The notes under the pieces were generated by a model. That model was not told the origin of the DNA, searched no databases, and saw only the letters and a list, made by a program, of their open reading frames with translations. DNA of 13,678 nt from Gammaproteobacteria bacterium (GTDB taxonomy: Bacteria > Pseudomonadota > Gammaproteobacteria > Pseudomonadales > Azotimanducaceae). Every line of letters starts with the position of its first letter. The first letter of the stretch is position 1. The stretch covers positions 1 to 13,678 of the forward strand of contig QIDL01000231.1 of assembly GCA_003228415.1 (NCBI GenBank), read 5' to 3'. The translations under genes and the position numbers were made by a program. Below are positions 1 through 8,330 of the stretch, one piece after another.

Positions 1-213
1 GGTCCGTGCCTCGAGCGAGTCCACGCCTGTGGCAAACTGAGCCTCCACAACGACCGACTGCAGATCTTCGCTCGGCCGAATCACATAGGTGGATATTGCC
101 TCCGGGACCGAGTTCGCAATCCCCGCCATCGGCAGCAACAGCAACGGCAAAATACCTGACCACATTCGAACTAGTTCTGCCCAGGCACCCGCCGGTTCAG
201 TAAGCTTGCGCAT
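1..213 (-). CDS. N-terminal part of a secreted protein, possibly M61-type peptidase (partial)
   Basis: An open frame of 71 codons starts with ATG at 213 and runs off the left edge without a stop. The start is preceded by GGGAG nine bases upstream. The protein begins with a basic n-region, then a hydrophobic stretch (GILPLLLLPMAGIA, about residues 19-32), which looks like a signal peptide. An internal Met at residue 17 is an alternative start. After the signal, the mature start (TYVIRP, then DLQSVVVEAQF) recalls the first beta strands of M61 glycyl aminopeptidases, but only about 40 mature residues are visible, so the family is a guess. It is divergent from the symporter at 255, with 41 bp between the starts. 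A plus-strand ORF covering the same bases (6-203) has low-complexity composition and is treated as a shadow. Confidence 0.55.
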   Translation of the reverse strand, partial: MRKLTEPAGAWAELVRMWSGILPLLLLPMAGIANSVPEAISTYVIRPSEDLQSVVVEAQFATGVDSLEART

Positions 214-254
214 CACGCCTCGCTCCCGATTGACATGACAGTTACCGTTTCCAT

Positions 255-1868
255 ATGACCACCATACTCTCCTGTTGTTTCTTCATGGGTCTGGTTGCCT
301 GGTATTCCTATCGGCGCACGCGCGGACAAACCGGAAATCGCGACGGCTACTTCCTTGCTGGCCACGGTCTCACAGGCACTTTTATCGCGGGTTCTCTGCT
401 CCTCACCAATCTGTCGGCCGAACAACTGATCGGGCTGAATGGTTCGGCCTACGCGTTTAATCTATCGAGCATGGCCTGGGAAGTCACCGCCGCCATCGCC
501 ATCGTGGTGATGGCTCTAGTGCTCTTGCCCAGGTATCTCACGGGTGGCTTCACCACGCTGCCTGAGTTTCTGGAATCCCGCTTCGACGCGCGGGTTCGCC
601 GGGCGACGGCGCTTCTATTTCTGTTTGGCTACGGTCTGGTGACTATCCCTTCTGTCCTCTACTCCGGGTCACTGGCCGTGATGCAGTTATTCGATGTTCC
701 CAACCTGCTGGGGCTCGACCGCTCGCAATCGCTACAGATCACCTTGTGGACGATCGGGCTCATCGGCGCAGCATACGCAATATTCGGAGGTCTGAAAGCG
801 GTCGCGGTATCGGATACCTTGAACGGTATCGGTCTGCTCATCATCGGCCTGCTGGTACCCATCCTCGGGTTGGTCAAGCTCGGCGAAGGTGACCTCCTCG
901 CCGGACTCAGTCAACTGACAAGCGTCCACACAGAAAAACTCAACGCGATCGGTTCAATCAGCGACCCTACCCCATTCGGAACGGTATTCACCGGAATGAT
1001 ATTCGCCAATCTGTTTTATTGGGGGACGAATCAGTATGTCATCCAGCGCACCCTCGGTGCCAGAAGCCTGGCGCAGGGGCAAAAGGGCGTACTCATCTCT
1101 GGTTTCTTCAAGATCGCCGTACCCTTTCTCATGATGATCCCGGGAGTTATCGCATACCATCTCTACGGGCCAGATCTGGTTTCCATGGACGATGCATACC
1201 CGAGACTGGCAAAGGACGTTTTGCCTGGGTATCTGTCTGGTTTCTTTCTAGCGGTGTTGCTTGGTGCTGTGCTGAGCTCTTTCAACTCACTCTTGAACAG
1301 CGCCTCCACGCTTTTTGCCATCGATTTGTATCAGCCGCTCAGACCCCATGCCACCGACGACAGACTCATTCGAGTGGCCCGAATTGCCGGAACCATCCTC
1401 GCGTTGTTTTCGTTTCTCATCGCACCTCTGTTGCAGTACGCGCCCGAAGGTGTCTGGCAATTGATCCGAAAATTCACCGGTTTCTACAACATCCCGATTA
1501 TCGCCATCGTTGTGATGGCGGTTTTCACGAACCGGACCCGCTATCGGGTTCCTGCAGCCGGCGCGCTCACTACCATTGCGTTCCATCTGTGCGCCTATGG
1601 CATCCTCACGTTCGCCTGGGATAGCGGCCTCCATTTCATCCATCTTTACGCCATACTCTTTGCCCTGGAGATTCTGATAATGGCGGCCTTTGCGGCATGG
1701 CAGTCAAGGTCGACTACATGCGCGGCGGCGCCCTCGGTCGCACCGGCTCCCTCCGTGGATATGACGCCCTGGCGTTACGCAAGAATGACCAGCATTACGT
1801 TGTTGCTGGCGATGGTGGGCGTCTACGTGCTCTTTTCCGGATTCGGGTTGGTTGGCAATGCCGAGTGA
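255..1868 (+). CDS. Sodium/solute symporter, SSS family (vSGLT-like)
   Basis: This 537-residue inner-membrane protein is a sodium-coupled symporter of the SSS/SLC5 family, probably for a sugar or similar polar solute. It has the family's many hydrophobic segments and motifs close to Vibrio SGLT: NLSAEQLIG at residues 52-60, NQYVIQRTL near 259-267, and SSFNSLLNSASTLFAIDLY at 341-359. The two Ser at 341-342 correspond to the sodium-site serines. Residues matching vSGLT galactose contacts appear kept (Asn52, Gln57, Glu76, Asn259, Lys286), so a sugar is plausible, but the substrate cannot be proven. The first helix is short compared with relatives, no clear Shine-Dalgarno precedes ATG 255, and an in-frame stop at 231-233 prevents a longer start. 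The 3' end overlaps the convergent MauD-like gene by 46 bp. Confidence 0.9.
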   Translation: MTTILSCCFFMGLVAWYSYRRTRGQTGNRDGYFLAGHGLTGTFIAGSLLLTNLSAEQLIGLNGSAYAFNLSSMAWEVTAAIAIVVMALVLLPRYLTGGFTTLPEFLESRFDARVRRATALLFLFGYGLVTIPSVLYSGSLAVMQLFDVPNLLGLDRSQSLQITLWTIGLIGAAYAIFGGLKAVAVSDTLNGIGLLIIGLLVPILGLVKLGEGDLLAGLSQLTSVHTEKLNAIGSISDPTPFGTVFTGMIFANLFYWGTNQYVIQRTLGARSLAQGQKGVLISGFFKIAVPFLMMIPGVIAYHLYGPDLVSMDDAYPRLAKDVLPGYLSGFFLAVLLGAVLSSFNSLLNSASTLFAIDLYQPLRPHATDDRLIRVARIAGTILALFSFLIAPLLQYAPEGVWQLIRKFTGFYNIPIIAIVVMAVFTNRTRYRVPAAGALTTIAFHLCAYGILTFAWDSGLHFIHLYAILFALEILIMAAFAAWQSRSTTCAAAPSVAPAPSVDMTPWRYARMTSITLLLAMVGVYVLFSGFGLVGNAE

Positions 1869-2416
1869 GTCGCAAAAAATCGTTCCACCTGCTTCGGGCC
1901 GTTCAGTACTTCCAGCGCAACCAGTTTTCGATCGCAATCGAGCAGCACGAGAGCCGGTATCTGACGAACACCGAGGACCAGGCCCAGCTCCTGTGAAACT
2001 ATGAAACGCGTGGGATCGATCCGGTGTTCCTGGCAATAGGAATCGTAGTCGGCCATCTGCAGGCCATCCGCGACCCAGTAAGCCTCTGTCGCGCGGGAGT
2101 GTCCCGCCTGGACCAGCGCCTCCTCGAATGCAGGCAGCACACTGCGACAGATCGGGCAGTCTGCGGCGACAAACAGCAGCACCAGCTGACTGAAACCATC
2201 TCCCTGAGAGAGATCCAGCTCCCCGCCGTTGAGCTCTTTCAGAGCCACTCCCGGTAACGGCTCGCCAACGCGGATGCCTTCGCGCGCCCGAGTCATGCCC
2301 GCAGGCGACAGACGTTCATGAAGAATCCCCACCTGGCGGGCAAGAGACAGAACCACAACAGCCAGGGCGACCAGTGCCAGCAGTTGGACCGCCGTCGCGA
2401 TTCCCAGCCAGATCAT
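1823..2416 (-). CDS. MauD-like membrane-anchored thioredoxin-fold protein
   Basis: This 197-residue protein has one N-terminal transmembrane helix (about residues 5-26), then the segment SLARQVGILHERLSPAG typical of MauD, the accessory disulfide-handling protein of methylamine dehydrogenase maturation. A redoxin domain follows (about 50-183) with a CPIC active site at Cys87-Cys90 and a cis-proline motif (IPALVLLD, Pro154). The active site should face the periplasm. No mauA, mauB or mauE lies in the window, so its role here is probably general thiol-disulfide exchange or maturation of another cofactor protein. The ATG at 2416 overlaps the TGA of the upstream matB-like gene by 4 bp (ATGA), implying translational coupling. 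Its last 46 bp overlap the convergent symporter gene. MauD-family membership is recognised by motif; the partner is unknown. Confidence 0.8.
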   Translation of the reverse strand: MIWLGIATAVQLLALVALAVVVLSLARQVGILHERLSPAGMTRAREGIRVGEPLPGVALKELNGGELDLSQGDGFSQLVLLFVAADCPICRSVLPAFEEALVQAGHSRATEAYWVADGLQMADYDSYCQEHRIDPTRFIVSQELGLVLGVRQIPALVLLDCDRKLVALEVLNGPKQVERFFATHSALPTNPNPEKST

Positions 2417-3951
2417 GCCCCTGTCTCCTCGGCATCGGTATCGGTGAAGAGCGCTGAGAACTGCTGACGCAGACTGTTTTTCTGCACCTTGCCCATGGCA
2501 TTGCGCGGCAGTTCCGCCACGTTTACCACCACTTTCGGCTGTTTGAAGCGGGCGATCCGGCCGGCCAGCATTTCAGCCACCGCCGCGCTGGTCACCTGGT
2601 CGGTATGCGGAACCACAACGGCGACGACACCCTCGCCGAAATCGGGATGCGGCACACCAATCACCGCGCTTTCCAACACTTCAGGCATCTCATCGAGCAG
2701 CACCTCGAGCTCCTTAGGGTAAATGTTGTAACCGCCTGAGATCACCATATCCTTTTCACGGCCTACGATGCTGATTCGACCTTCTGTGTCCATGGTGGCG
2801 AGATCGCCGGTGATGAAGTAGCCGTCCGGACGAAATTCCTCAGTGGTCTTCTCAGGCATCTGCCAGTAACCGGCGAACACGTTAGGTCCTTTGACTTCAA
2901 TAACACCGACCTCACCGGATTCGAGAATCTCCCCCGACTCCGAAGCGATGCGCGCCGCCACCCCGGGCAAGGAAAAACCGACCGTACCTGCCACTCTATT
3001 GCCAATGAGGGGATTGGAGGTGTTCATCATGGTCTCGCTCATGCCGTATCGCTCCAGTATCCGATGCCCTGTCCGACTTGCCCAGGACTCGAAGGTCCGG
3101 GCGGTCAGCGGAGCGGAACCACTGATGAACAAACGCATGTTCCTGCACAGTTCTCTATCCAACTCGGGGCGTGCCAGCAGCCGGGTATAGAAAGTAGGCA
3201 CACCCATCATCACCGTTGCGTTCGGTATCTGCGCAGCCACTGCAACCGCGTCGAAACCATTCAGGAAGATCATGGGGGTGGCCTTGAGCATCGCACAATG
3301 CATTGCGATGAAAAGACCATGCACATGGAAAATCGGCAGCGCGTGCAGCAACACGTCGTCATCCTGCCAGCTCCAGTAGTCGACCAGCGTGACACTGTTG
3401 CTGGCGAGGTTACCGTGGCTGAGCATGGCGCCCTTGGATCTGCCAGTGGTACCCGATGTATAAAGGATTGCCGCGATATCGGCAGAACGTCGCACCGCGA
3501 TATCGAAGCTGGTTGCGCCGTCCATGGTCGCAATCAATGAACCCTCGCCCAGAACGCCGAGAGATCGAACAACGGTTGCCTCATTGATCGAATCAGCCAG
3601 CTTCTCGAGATCTGGTTCATCCGTAACTCCGCAAACAAATAGCGTCGGGCGGGAGTCCTCGAGAAAATAGGCCACCTCGGCCGCCGTGTAGGCGGTGTTG
3701 ATCGGTACATAGACCGCACCCATTCGCAGGCAGCCCAGATAGAGAGCGACCGCTTCAGGGGACTTCTCGACCTGCACCAGCACGCGATCATCCACCCTGA
3801 CCCCCAGAACCATCATAGTGGCTGCAAACTCGGCGCTCATCCGATCGAGATCTCCATAGCTGAAGTCCCTTCGATCGGAAATAAGCAGCGCCGGGCGCTC
3901 GAGATCTCGACCGAACGCGTATGTGAGTAAGCTGAAAAAGTTCTCTGTCAT
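2413..3951 (-). CDS. matB: Malonyl-CoA synthetase-like acyl-CoA ligase (MatB family)
   Basis: This 512-residue cytoplasmic AMP-forming ligase would activate malonate, or a close dicarboxylate such as methylmalonate, to its CoA thioester using ATP. From the ATG at 3951, the P-loop YTSGTTGRSKG is at 164-174, LPIFHVHG at 205-212, RYGMSET at 301-307, the adenylate-binding TGD at 381-383, and the C-terminal catalytic Lys in PRNAMGK is Lys488. RLFISGSAPL and NTSNPLIGNRVAGTVGFSLP are typical of MatB rather than of general fatty-acyl ligases. A TTG at 3972 would add seven residues, but the ATG gives the usual MatB beginning (TENFFSLL). Neither start has a strong Shine-Dalgarno. It is the first gene of an operon with the MauD-like gene and is divergent from the efflux operon. 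No malonate decarboxylase or polyketide genes are nearby. Confidence 0.85.
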   Translation of the reverse strand: MTENFFSLLTYAFGRDLERPALLISDRRDFSYGDLDRMSAEFAATMMVLGVRVDDRVLVQVEKSPEAVALYLGCLRMGAVYVPINTAYTAAEVAYFLEDSRPTLFVCGVTDEPDLEKLADSINEATVVRSLGVLGEGSLIATMDGATSFDIAVRRSADIAAILYTSGTTGRSKGAMLSHGNLASNSVTLVDYWSWQDDDVLLHALPIFHVHGLFIAMHCAMLKATPMIFLNGFDAVAVAAQIPNATVMMGVPTFYTRLLARPELDRELCRNMRLFISGSAPLTARTFESWASRTGHRILERYGMSETMMNTSNPLIGNRVAGTVGFSLPGVAARIASESGEILESGEVGVIEVKGPNVFAGYWQMPEKTTEEFRPDGYFITGDLATMDTEGRISIVGREKDMVISGGYNIYPKELEVLLDEMPEVLESAVIGVPHPDFGEGVVAVVVPHTDQVTSAAVAEMLAGRIARFKQPKVVVNVAELPRNAMGKVQKNSLRQQFSALFTDTDAEETGA

Positions 3952-3979
3952 CTGGATCGGAACTGGTGGCAAACGAGAA

Positions 3980-4008
3980 AGTTTATGCCGCCTGCGCCGA
4001 TCTGTCGC
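3980..4008 (-). promoter_or_regulatory. Weak candidate sigma70 promoter for matB
   Basis: In the 135-bp divergent region between matB and the efflux adaptor, the minus strand reads GCGACA (4008-4003), a 17-bp spacer and TAAACT (3985-3980), each matching the sigma70 consensus at four of six positions. It would place the transcript start near 3973, about 22 bases before the chosen ATG. The spacing is ideal but the boxes are weak, and I saw no operator-like dyad or regulator gene beside it. Confidence 0.22.
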
Positions 4009-4076
4009 CTGGAGGAGCGGATCTTCTGTCGCCTTCCGGTGTCAAAAAGCGGTACCCTGAAGTGTTTACCCCACCT

Positions 4077-4081
4077 GGAAG
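4077..4081 (+). promoter_or_regulatory. Shine-Dalgarno supporting a TTG start of the RND adaptor
   Basis: GGAAG lies five bases before TTG at 4087. This decides the start of the adaptor gene: beginning there gives a clean lipoprotein signal peptide, whereas the upstream ATG at 3985 gives 34 extra residues of unlikely sequence ahead of it. Confidence 0.5.
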
Positions 4082-4086
4082 ACCTG

Positions 4087-5163
4087 TTGCGCTACCTCAT
4101 TCTTTTCCTGGCCATGTTCGCCGCTGGCGCCTGTGATTCGCTCAACAGCGGAGGCGCAGCGGCTGGCAAAGGACCCAAGTCGGGCGGATTCAGCAGAGGG
4201 CCGACTTTCGTCTTGACCCAAGTGGCCACGCTGCGAGAAATACGAGACGAAGTGGAGGCTATCGGTACAACCTACGCCAATGAGTCTGTGACGGTTACCG
4301 CGAAGGTGACCGATACCGTCAGCAAGGTGAACTTCGAAGATGGTCAGACCGTAGAGAAAGGGGCGGTACTGGTTGAGCTGACCAAGCGCGAACAAGTTGC
4401 GCTCCTCGACGAGGCGGAGGCGAATCTGAATGATGCCAGAATCCAGGCCCGGCGCCTCGAGATGCTGGCCGCCGAAGGCACCATACCACTGTCCCAACTC
4501 GACGAAGCTCATGCCCGCCTCTCCGCATCAGAGGCTCGATACCAGTCGATCGTCGCACGCATTCAGGACCGGCTCATTCAGGCGCCGTTCTCCGGGGTGC
4601 TGGGCTTTCGAGAAGTCAGTGAGGGAACGCTGGTGACCCCGGGTTCTACCATCACCACCCTCGATGACATCTCTATCATCAAGCTTGATTTCTCCATACC
4701 CGAGGTCTACCTGGATCTCGTCGAAGTGGGCCTGCAGTTGACCGCCGAGAGCTCGGCCTTTTCGAACCGTCGCTTCGAAGCGACGGTTCGCACCATCGGT
4801 TCCCGGATCGACGAGAGTACCCGGTCTGTCACTGTTCGTGCTCACATAAACAATCCGGATGGGATACTCAAACCCGGTATGCTGCTGACGGTGCACCTCT
4901 ACACCACCACCCGCGAAAGCCTGATGGTCCCTGAAATCGCACTGCTGCAACGGTCTTCCCAGTTCTTCGTCTACACCATAGTCAACGGTCATGCAGAAGT
5001 GTTGCAGGTTCGAACAGGCATCCGCCGGGATGGCTGGATCGAAGTGCTGAGCGGTCTTTCGGAAAACCAGACCGTGATTACCGAGGGGGTGATCAAGGTC
5101 CGCGATGGTTCATCTGTCACTACCGAGCTGAGTGAAGTTACCTCTCCCGAGAAGAAAAGCTGA
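4087..5163 (+). CDS. RND efflux periplasmic adaptor (membrane fusion protein), lipoprotein
   Basis: From TTG 4087 the product is 358 residues. It links an inner-membrane RND pump to an outer-membrane channel. A lipoprotein signal (RYLILFLAMFAAGAC) places the lipidated Cys at residue 16, followed by a Gly/Ser/Ala-rich linker. Next come the first half of the lipoyl-like barrel-sandwich domain (about 66-98), an alpha-helical hairpin (about 102-162), the second lipoyl half beginning APFSGVLGFR (about 164-196), a beta-barrel domain and a membrane-proximal domain. An in-frame ATG at 3985 gives a 392-residue version with an implausible N-terminus; CTG 4084 is another option. The pump gene begins 2 nt after the stop, so the two are one operon. 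No tolC-type gene follows, so the outer-membrane factor must be encoded elsewhere. The gene contains a perfect 28-bp palindrome. Confidence 0.88.
   Translation: MRYLILFLAMFAAGACDSLNSGGAAAGKGPKSGGFSRGPTFVLTQVATLREIRDEVEAIGTTYANESVTVTAKVTDTVSKVNFEDGQTVEKGAVLVELTKREQVALLDEAEANLNDARIQARRLEMLAAEGTIPLSQLDEAHARLSASEARYQSIVARIQDRLIQAPFSGVLGFREVSEGTLVTPGSTITTLDDISIIKLDFSIPEVYLDLVEVGLQLTAESSAFSNRRFEATVRTIGSRIDESTRSVTVRAHINNPDGILKPGMLLTVHLYTTTRESLMVPEIALLQRSSQFFVYTIVNGHAEVLQVRTGIRRDGWIEVLSGLSENQTVITEGVIKVRDGSSVTTELSEVTSPEKKS
4763..4790. repeat. Perfect 28-bp palindrome inside the adaptor gene
   Basis: The 14-base arms meet at a central TTCGAA, and the whole 28 bp equals its own reverse complement. It encodes NRRFEATVR in the adaptor's beta-barrel region, and the opposite strand would encode the same peptide. 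In RNA it would form a strong hairpin about 400 nt before the pump start. Confidence 0.9.
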
Positions 5164-5165
5164 CC

Positions 5166-8100
5166 ATGTGGCTCTCGGACATCTCCGTAAAGCGCCCGGT
5201 ATTTGCCACCGTGATCAGCCTGATGCTGGTAGCGTTCGGGGTCATGTCATTCAACTACCTGCCGCTTCGCGAGTACCCGGATATCAATGCACCCATCGTG
5301 TCCGTGAGCACCAACTACATCGGCGCGGCATCCGATGTCATCGAAACCCGAATCACCAAGGTCATCGAAGATCAGATCAGCGGTATCGAGGGCATCAAGA
5401 TCATCCGCTCCTCCTCCCGCGACGAACGTTCATACATCAACATCGAGTTCGAACTCGACCGCAACATCGACGAGGCGGCAAACGATGTTCGGGACCGGGT
5501 CTCACGCGTGCTGGGTCGTCTGCCCGATGACGTCGAGCCCCCAATCGTGGCCAAATCCGATTCGGATGCCCGCCCGGTGATGTACATGAACGTGTCGAGC
5601 ACCGAACTCTCGCTCATGGAACTCCACGACTATGTGGAACGCTACATCGTCGATCGATTTTCAGTCATTCCAGGGGTTTCCACCGTCGAAGCCAGCGGTG
5701 GTGCAAGGCCTTCAATGCGCATCTGGGTGGATCGTCTGGATCTGGCCGCTCGTGGATTGACGGTAACGGACATCGAGCTGGCACTCAGGCGGGAAAACCT
5801 GGAACTCCCCGCGGGCCGACTGGAGAGCGCGGACGTGGAGTTCAGAGTCCGGCTGGAGCGCAGCTACCAGACACCGGCAGATTTCGCAGCGCTGGTGATT
5901 CGGAAAGGCGAAGACGGCCACTTGCTGCGTCTCGGAGAAGTCGCCACCGTTGAGCTGGCGCCACGCAACACACGTGAAACCTTCCGTTCCAACCAGCAGA
6001 TTACGGTGGGTATGCGTGTCAGCAAACAGTCCACCGCCAACACGCTGGAGATGCTCGAAGCAGTAAAGGCCGAGATCAAGCAGATACAGGCCAACCTGCC
6101 TGACCACATGGAGCTGATGCCGAGTCAGGATGACTCGTTGTTCATTCGCGAAGCGATCAATTCGGTGTATCAGACCATCGGTATCACCACGATTCTGGTG
6201 AGCCTGGTGATACTGGGATTTCTCGGCACCTTTCGAACCATGCTCATTCCTGCGGTCACCATTCCCGTCTGCCTGACATCGGCGTTCATCGCGCTGGCGT
6301 TGTTCGGCTACTCGGTAAACCTGATTACCCTGCTCGCGCTGGTACTTTGCATCGGTCTGGTGGTGGACGATGCCATTGTGGTACTGGAAAACATTTACCG
6401 GCGCATTGAAAAAGGGGAAGAGCCACTGCTTGCAGCATACAGAGGCGCGCGTCAGGTGGCATTTGCCGTCATATCGACCACGGCCGTGCTCGTCGCCGTA
6501 TTCTCTCCGATCATCTTTCTCGAGGATAATCTGGGCGTCATATTCAGTGAACTGGCGGTCACCATCAGCGCAGCAGTCATTTTCTCCAGCGTTCTGGCGC
6601 TGTCGCTGACACCGGTCATGTGCTCCAAATTTCTGACAAAGAAAACCACCATGAACCCTTTCACCAATCTGGTGCATCGGCTGTTCAGCAGATTTGAAGC
6701 TCTTTACCAGCGTGCCCTGGCTGCCTTCCTGCGGCACAGCTGGGTCGCTGTAGCGGTCACCGCGCTGATCATCGGCGGCACCTGGTGGCTGATCGTGAAC
6801 ACACCGGAGGAATATGCGCCGAAAGAGGATCAGGGGGCATTTTTCGCACGAGTCATAGCCGCCGAAGGAACCGGGATCAAACGTATGATTTCCCAGATGG
6901 ATCAGCTCGAAGAGCCCATCCAGTCTCTGCGCGAGCAAGGCGAAGTCCAGAGAGTCGTATCCCGCGTGCCATCCTTCGGCAGCACATCACCCAACACCGG
7001 CATGTTCATTGTCAGCATGGCGCCTTGGGAAGAGCGCACCCTCAGTACCCAGCAGGCCCTTGACCAGGTAATGGCCGAATGGGCCATCGTTCCGGGAGTG
7101 CGGGCATTCGCCTTCGTCCGCTCTGGACTCTCCAAAGGCGGTGGCGACCGGCCGGTGCAGTTCGTCCTCGGTGGCCCCAACTACGAGGCGCTCGCCGAGT
7201 GGCGTGACATCATCATGGAACGGGCCGAGGAGTACCCGGGGTTGTCTCGATTGGACAGTGACTACAAGGAAACTCAACCTCAGGTCGTCATTCGTATCGA
7301 CAAGAATCGGGCTGCCGCACTCGGCGTGTCGGTGGAAAATGTCGGCAATACACTCGCTGCCATGATGAGCGAGCAGAGCATCACCACCTTCGTTCAGGAC
7401 GGTGAAGAGTACGACGTGATTCTTCAGGCAAGGGAAGAACAGCGTGCCTCGGCCACCGACCTGGAGAATATTTACGTTCGCTCGTCCGACAGCGGTCGGT
7501 TGATTCCTCTATCCAATCTGATCTATCTGCAAGAAACTGCCGGTGCTGCAAGCCTCAATCGCTACAATCGCCTGCGTGCAGTAACGATCAGCGCGAGCCT
7601 CAACGAAGGCTATGCCCTGGGTGACGCTCTGAAGTTTCTCGAAGATACTGTTGCAGCGGAACTCCCCGAATTCGCCCAGATCGACTACAGAGGAGAATCT
7701 CTCGAGTACAAGGAAACATCGGGCAGCCTGGCGTTCACCTTCGGCATCGCGCTGCTGATCGTTTTTCTGGTTCTGGCAGCCCAGTTCGAGAGCTTCATTC
7801 ATCCGTTCGTAATTCTGTTGACCGTACCCATGGCCCTGGCCGGAGCCCTGCTTGGACTGTATGTCACTGGTTCGACACTGAACATATTCAGCCAGATCGG
7901 TATCATCATGTTGATCGGCATCGCCGCCAAAAACGGTGTTCTCATCGTCGAATTCATCAACCAGTTGCGGGATGCCGGTCGCGACTTCGAAGACGCAATC
8001 ATGGAAGCCGCCGGGATTCGATTGCGCCCGGTGATGATGACAACCATCTCAACCGTAATCGGGTCCATTCCGCTGATTGTCGCCTCCGGCGCCGGCTCCT

Positions 8101-8261
8101 CTGGCCGTAACATGCTGGGTATCGTCATCTTCTCCGGTGTCAGCCTGGCGACTCTGCTGACGTTATTCATCGTTCCGGCGTTTTACAATTTGTTAGCACG
8201 CAATACCGGCTCACCGAAAACCATTTCACGAATGCTCGACGAGCTTGCCAGTGTACCCTGA
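5166..8261 (+). CDS. RND multidrug efflux pump, HAE1/AcrB type
   Basis: This 1031-residue inner-membrane proton antiporter would export hydrophobic or amphiphilic compounds in complex with the preceding adaptor. Its length and layout fit AcrB/MexB relatives: an N-terminal cytoplasmic start and first helix (ISVKRPVFATVIS), two large periplasmic loops, and twelve expected transmembrane helices. The proton-relay acidic pair is present in LVVDDAIVVLENIYRR (Asp401-Asp402), and the relay lysine in AAKNGVLIVEF is Lys922. The final segment before the C-terminus (LRPVMMTTIS) is also typical. The ATG is 2 nt after the adaptor stop. The substrate is unknown, since neither a regulator nor an outer-membrane channel is encoded in the window. 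It ends 69 bp before the convergent peptidase gene, and I could not identify a convincing terminator between them. Confidence 0.93.
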   Translation: MWLSDISVKRPVFATVISLMLVAFGVMSFNYLPLREYPDINAPIVSVSTNYIGAASDVIETRITKVIEDQISGIEGIKIIRSSSRDERSYINIEFELDRNIDEAANDVRDRVSRVLGRLPDDVEPPIVAKSDSDARPVMYMNVSSTELSLMELHDYVERYIVDRFSVIPGVSTVEASGGARPSMRIWVDRLDLAARGLTVTDIELALRRENLELPAGRLESADVEFRVRLERSYQTPADFAALVIRKGEDGHLLRLGEVATVELAPRNTRETFRSNQQITVGMRVSKQSTANTLEMLEAVKAEIKQIQANLPDHMELMPSQDDSLFIREAINSVYQTIGITTILVSLVILGFLGTFRTMLIPAVTIPVCLTSAFIALALFGYSVNLITLLALVLCIGLVVDDAIVVLENIYRRIEKGEEPLLAAYRGARQVAFAVISTTAVLVAVFSPIIFLEDNLGVIFSELAVTISAAVIFSSVLALSLTPVMCSKFLTKKTTMNPFTNLVHRLFSRFEALYQRALAAFLRHSWVAVAVTALIIGGTWWLIVNTPEEYAPKEDQGAFFARVIAAEGTGIKRMISQMDQLEEPIQSLREQGEVQRVVSRVPSFGSTSPNTGMFIVSMAPWEERTLSTQQALDQVMAEWAIVPGVRAFAFVRSGLSKGGGDRPVQFVLGGPNYEALAEWRDIIMERAEEYPGLSRLDSDYKETQPQVVIRIDKNRAAALGVSVENVGNTLAAMMSEQSITTFVQDGEEYDVILQAREEQRASATDLENIYVRSSDSGRLIPLSNLIYLQETAGAASLNRYNRLRAVTISASLNEGYALGDALKFLEDTVAAELPEFAQIDYRGESLEYKETSGSLAFTFGIALLIVFLVLAAQFESFIHPFVILLTVPMALAGALLGLYVTGSTLNIFSQIGIIMLIGIAAKNGVLIVEFINQLRDAGRDFEDAIMEAAGIRLRPVMMTTISTVIGSIPLIVASGAGSSGRNMLGIVIFSGVSLATLLTLFIVPAFYNLLARNTGSPKTISRMLDELASVP

Positions 8262-8330
8262 CCAGTCCTGACTTACCGACCTTGCCGAGCTGACTCCGGA
8301 GAGATCAACGATTGCGTCTGCCTGTCCGGG

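Noticed and set aside
6..203. Plus-strand ORF at the left edge
   Set aside because: Its Ser/Pro/Arg-rich composition is shadow-like, while the opposite frame has a signal peptide and ribosome binding site.
5712..6938. 408-residue minus-strand ORF opposite the RND pump
   Set aside because: It is a reverse-frame shadow of a highly conserved gene, rich in Gln, Arg and His with no recognisable domain.
8262..8330. Bidirectional terminator between the pump and peptidase genes
   Set aside because: Only short, weak stems can be drawn in these 69 bases and there is no T-rich tail.
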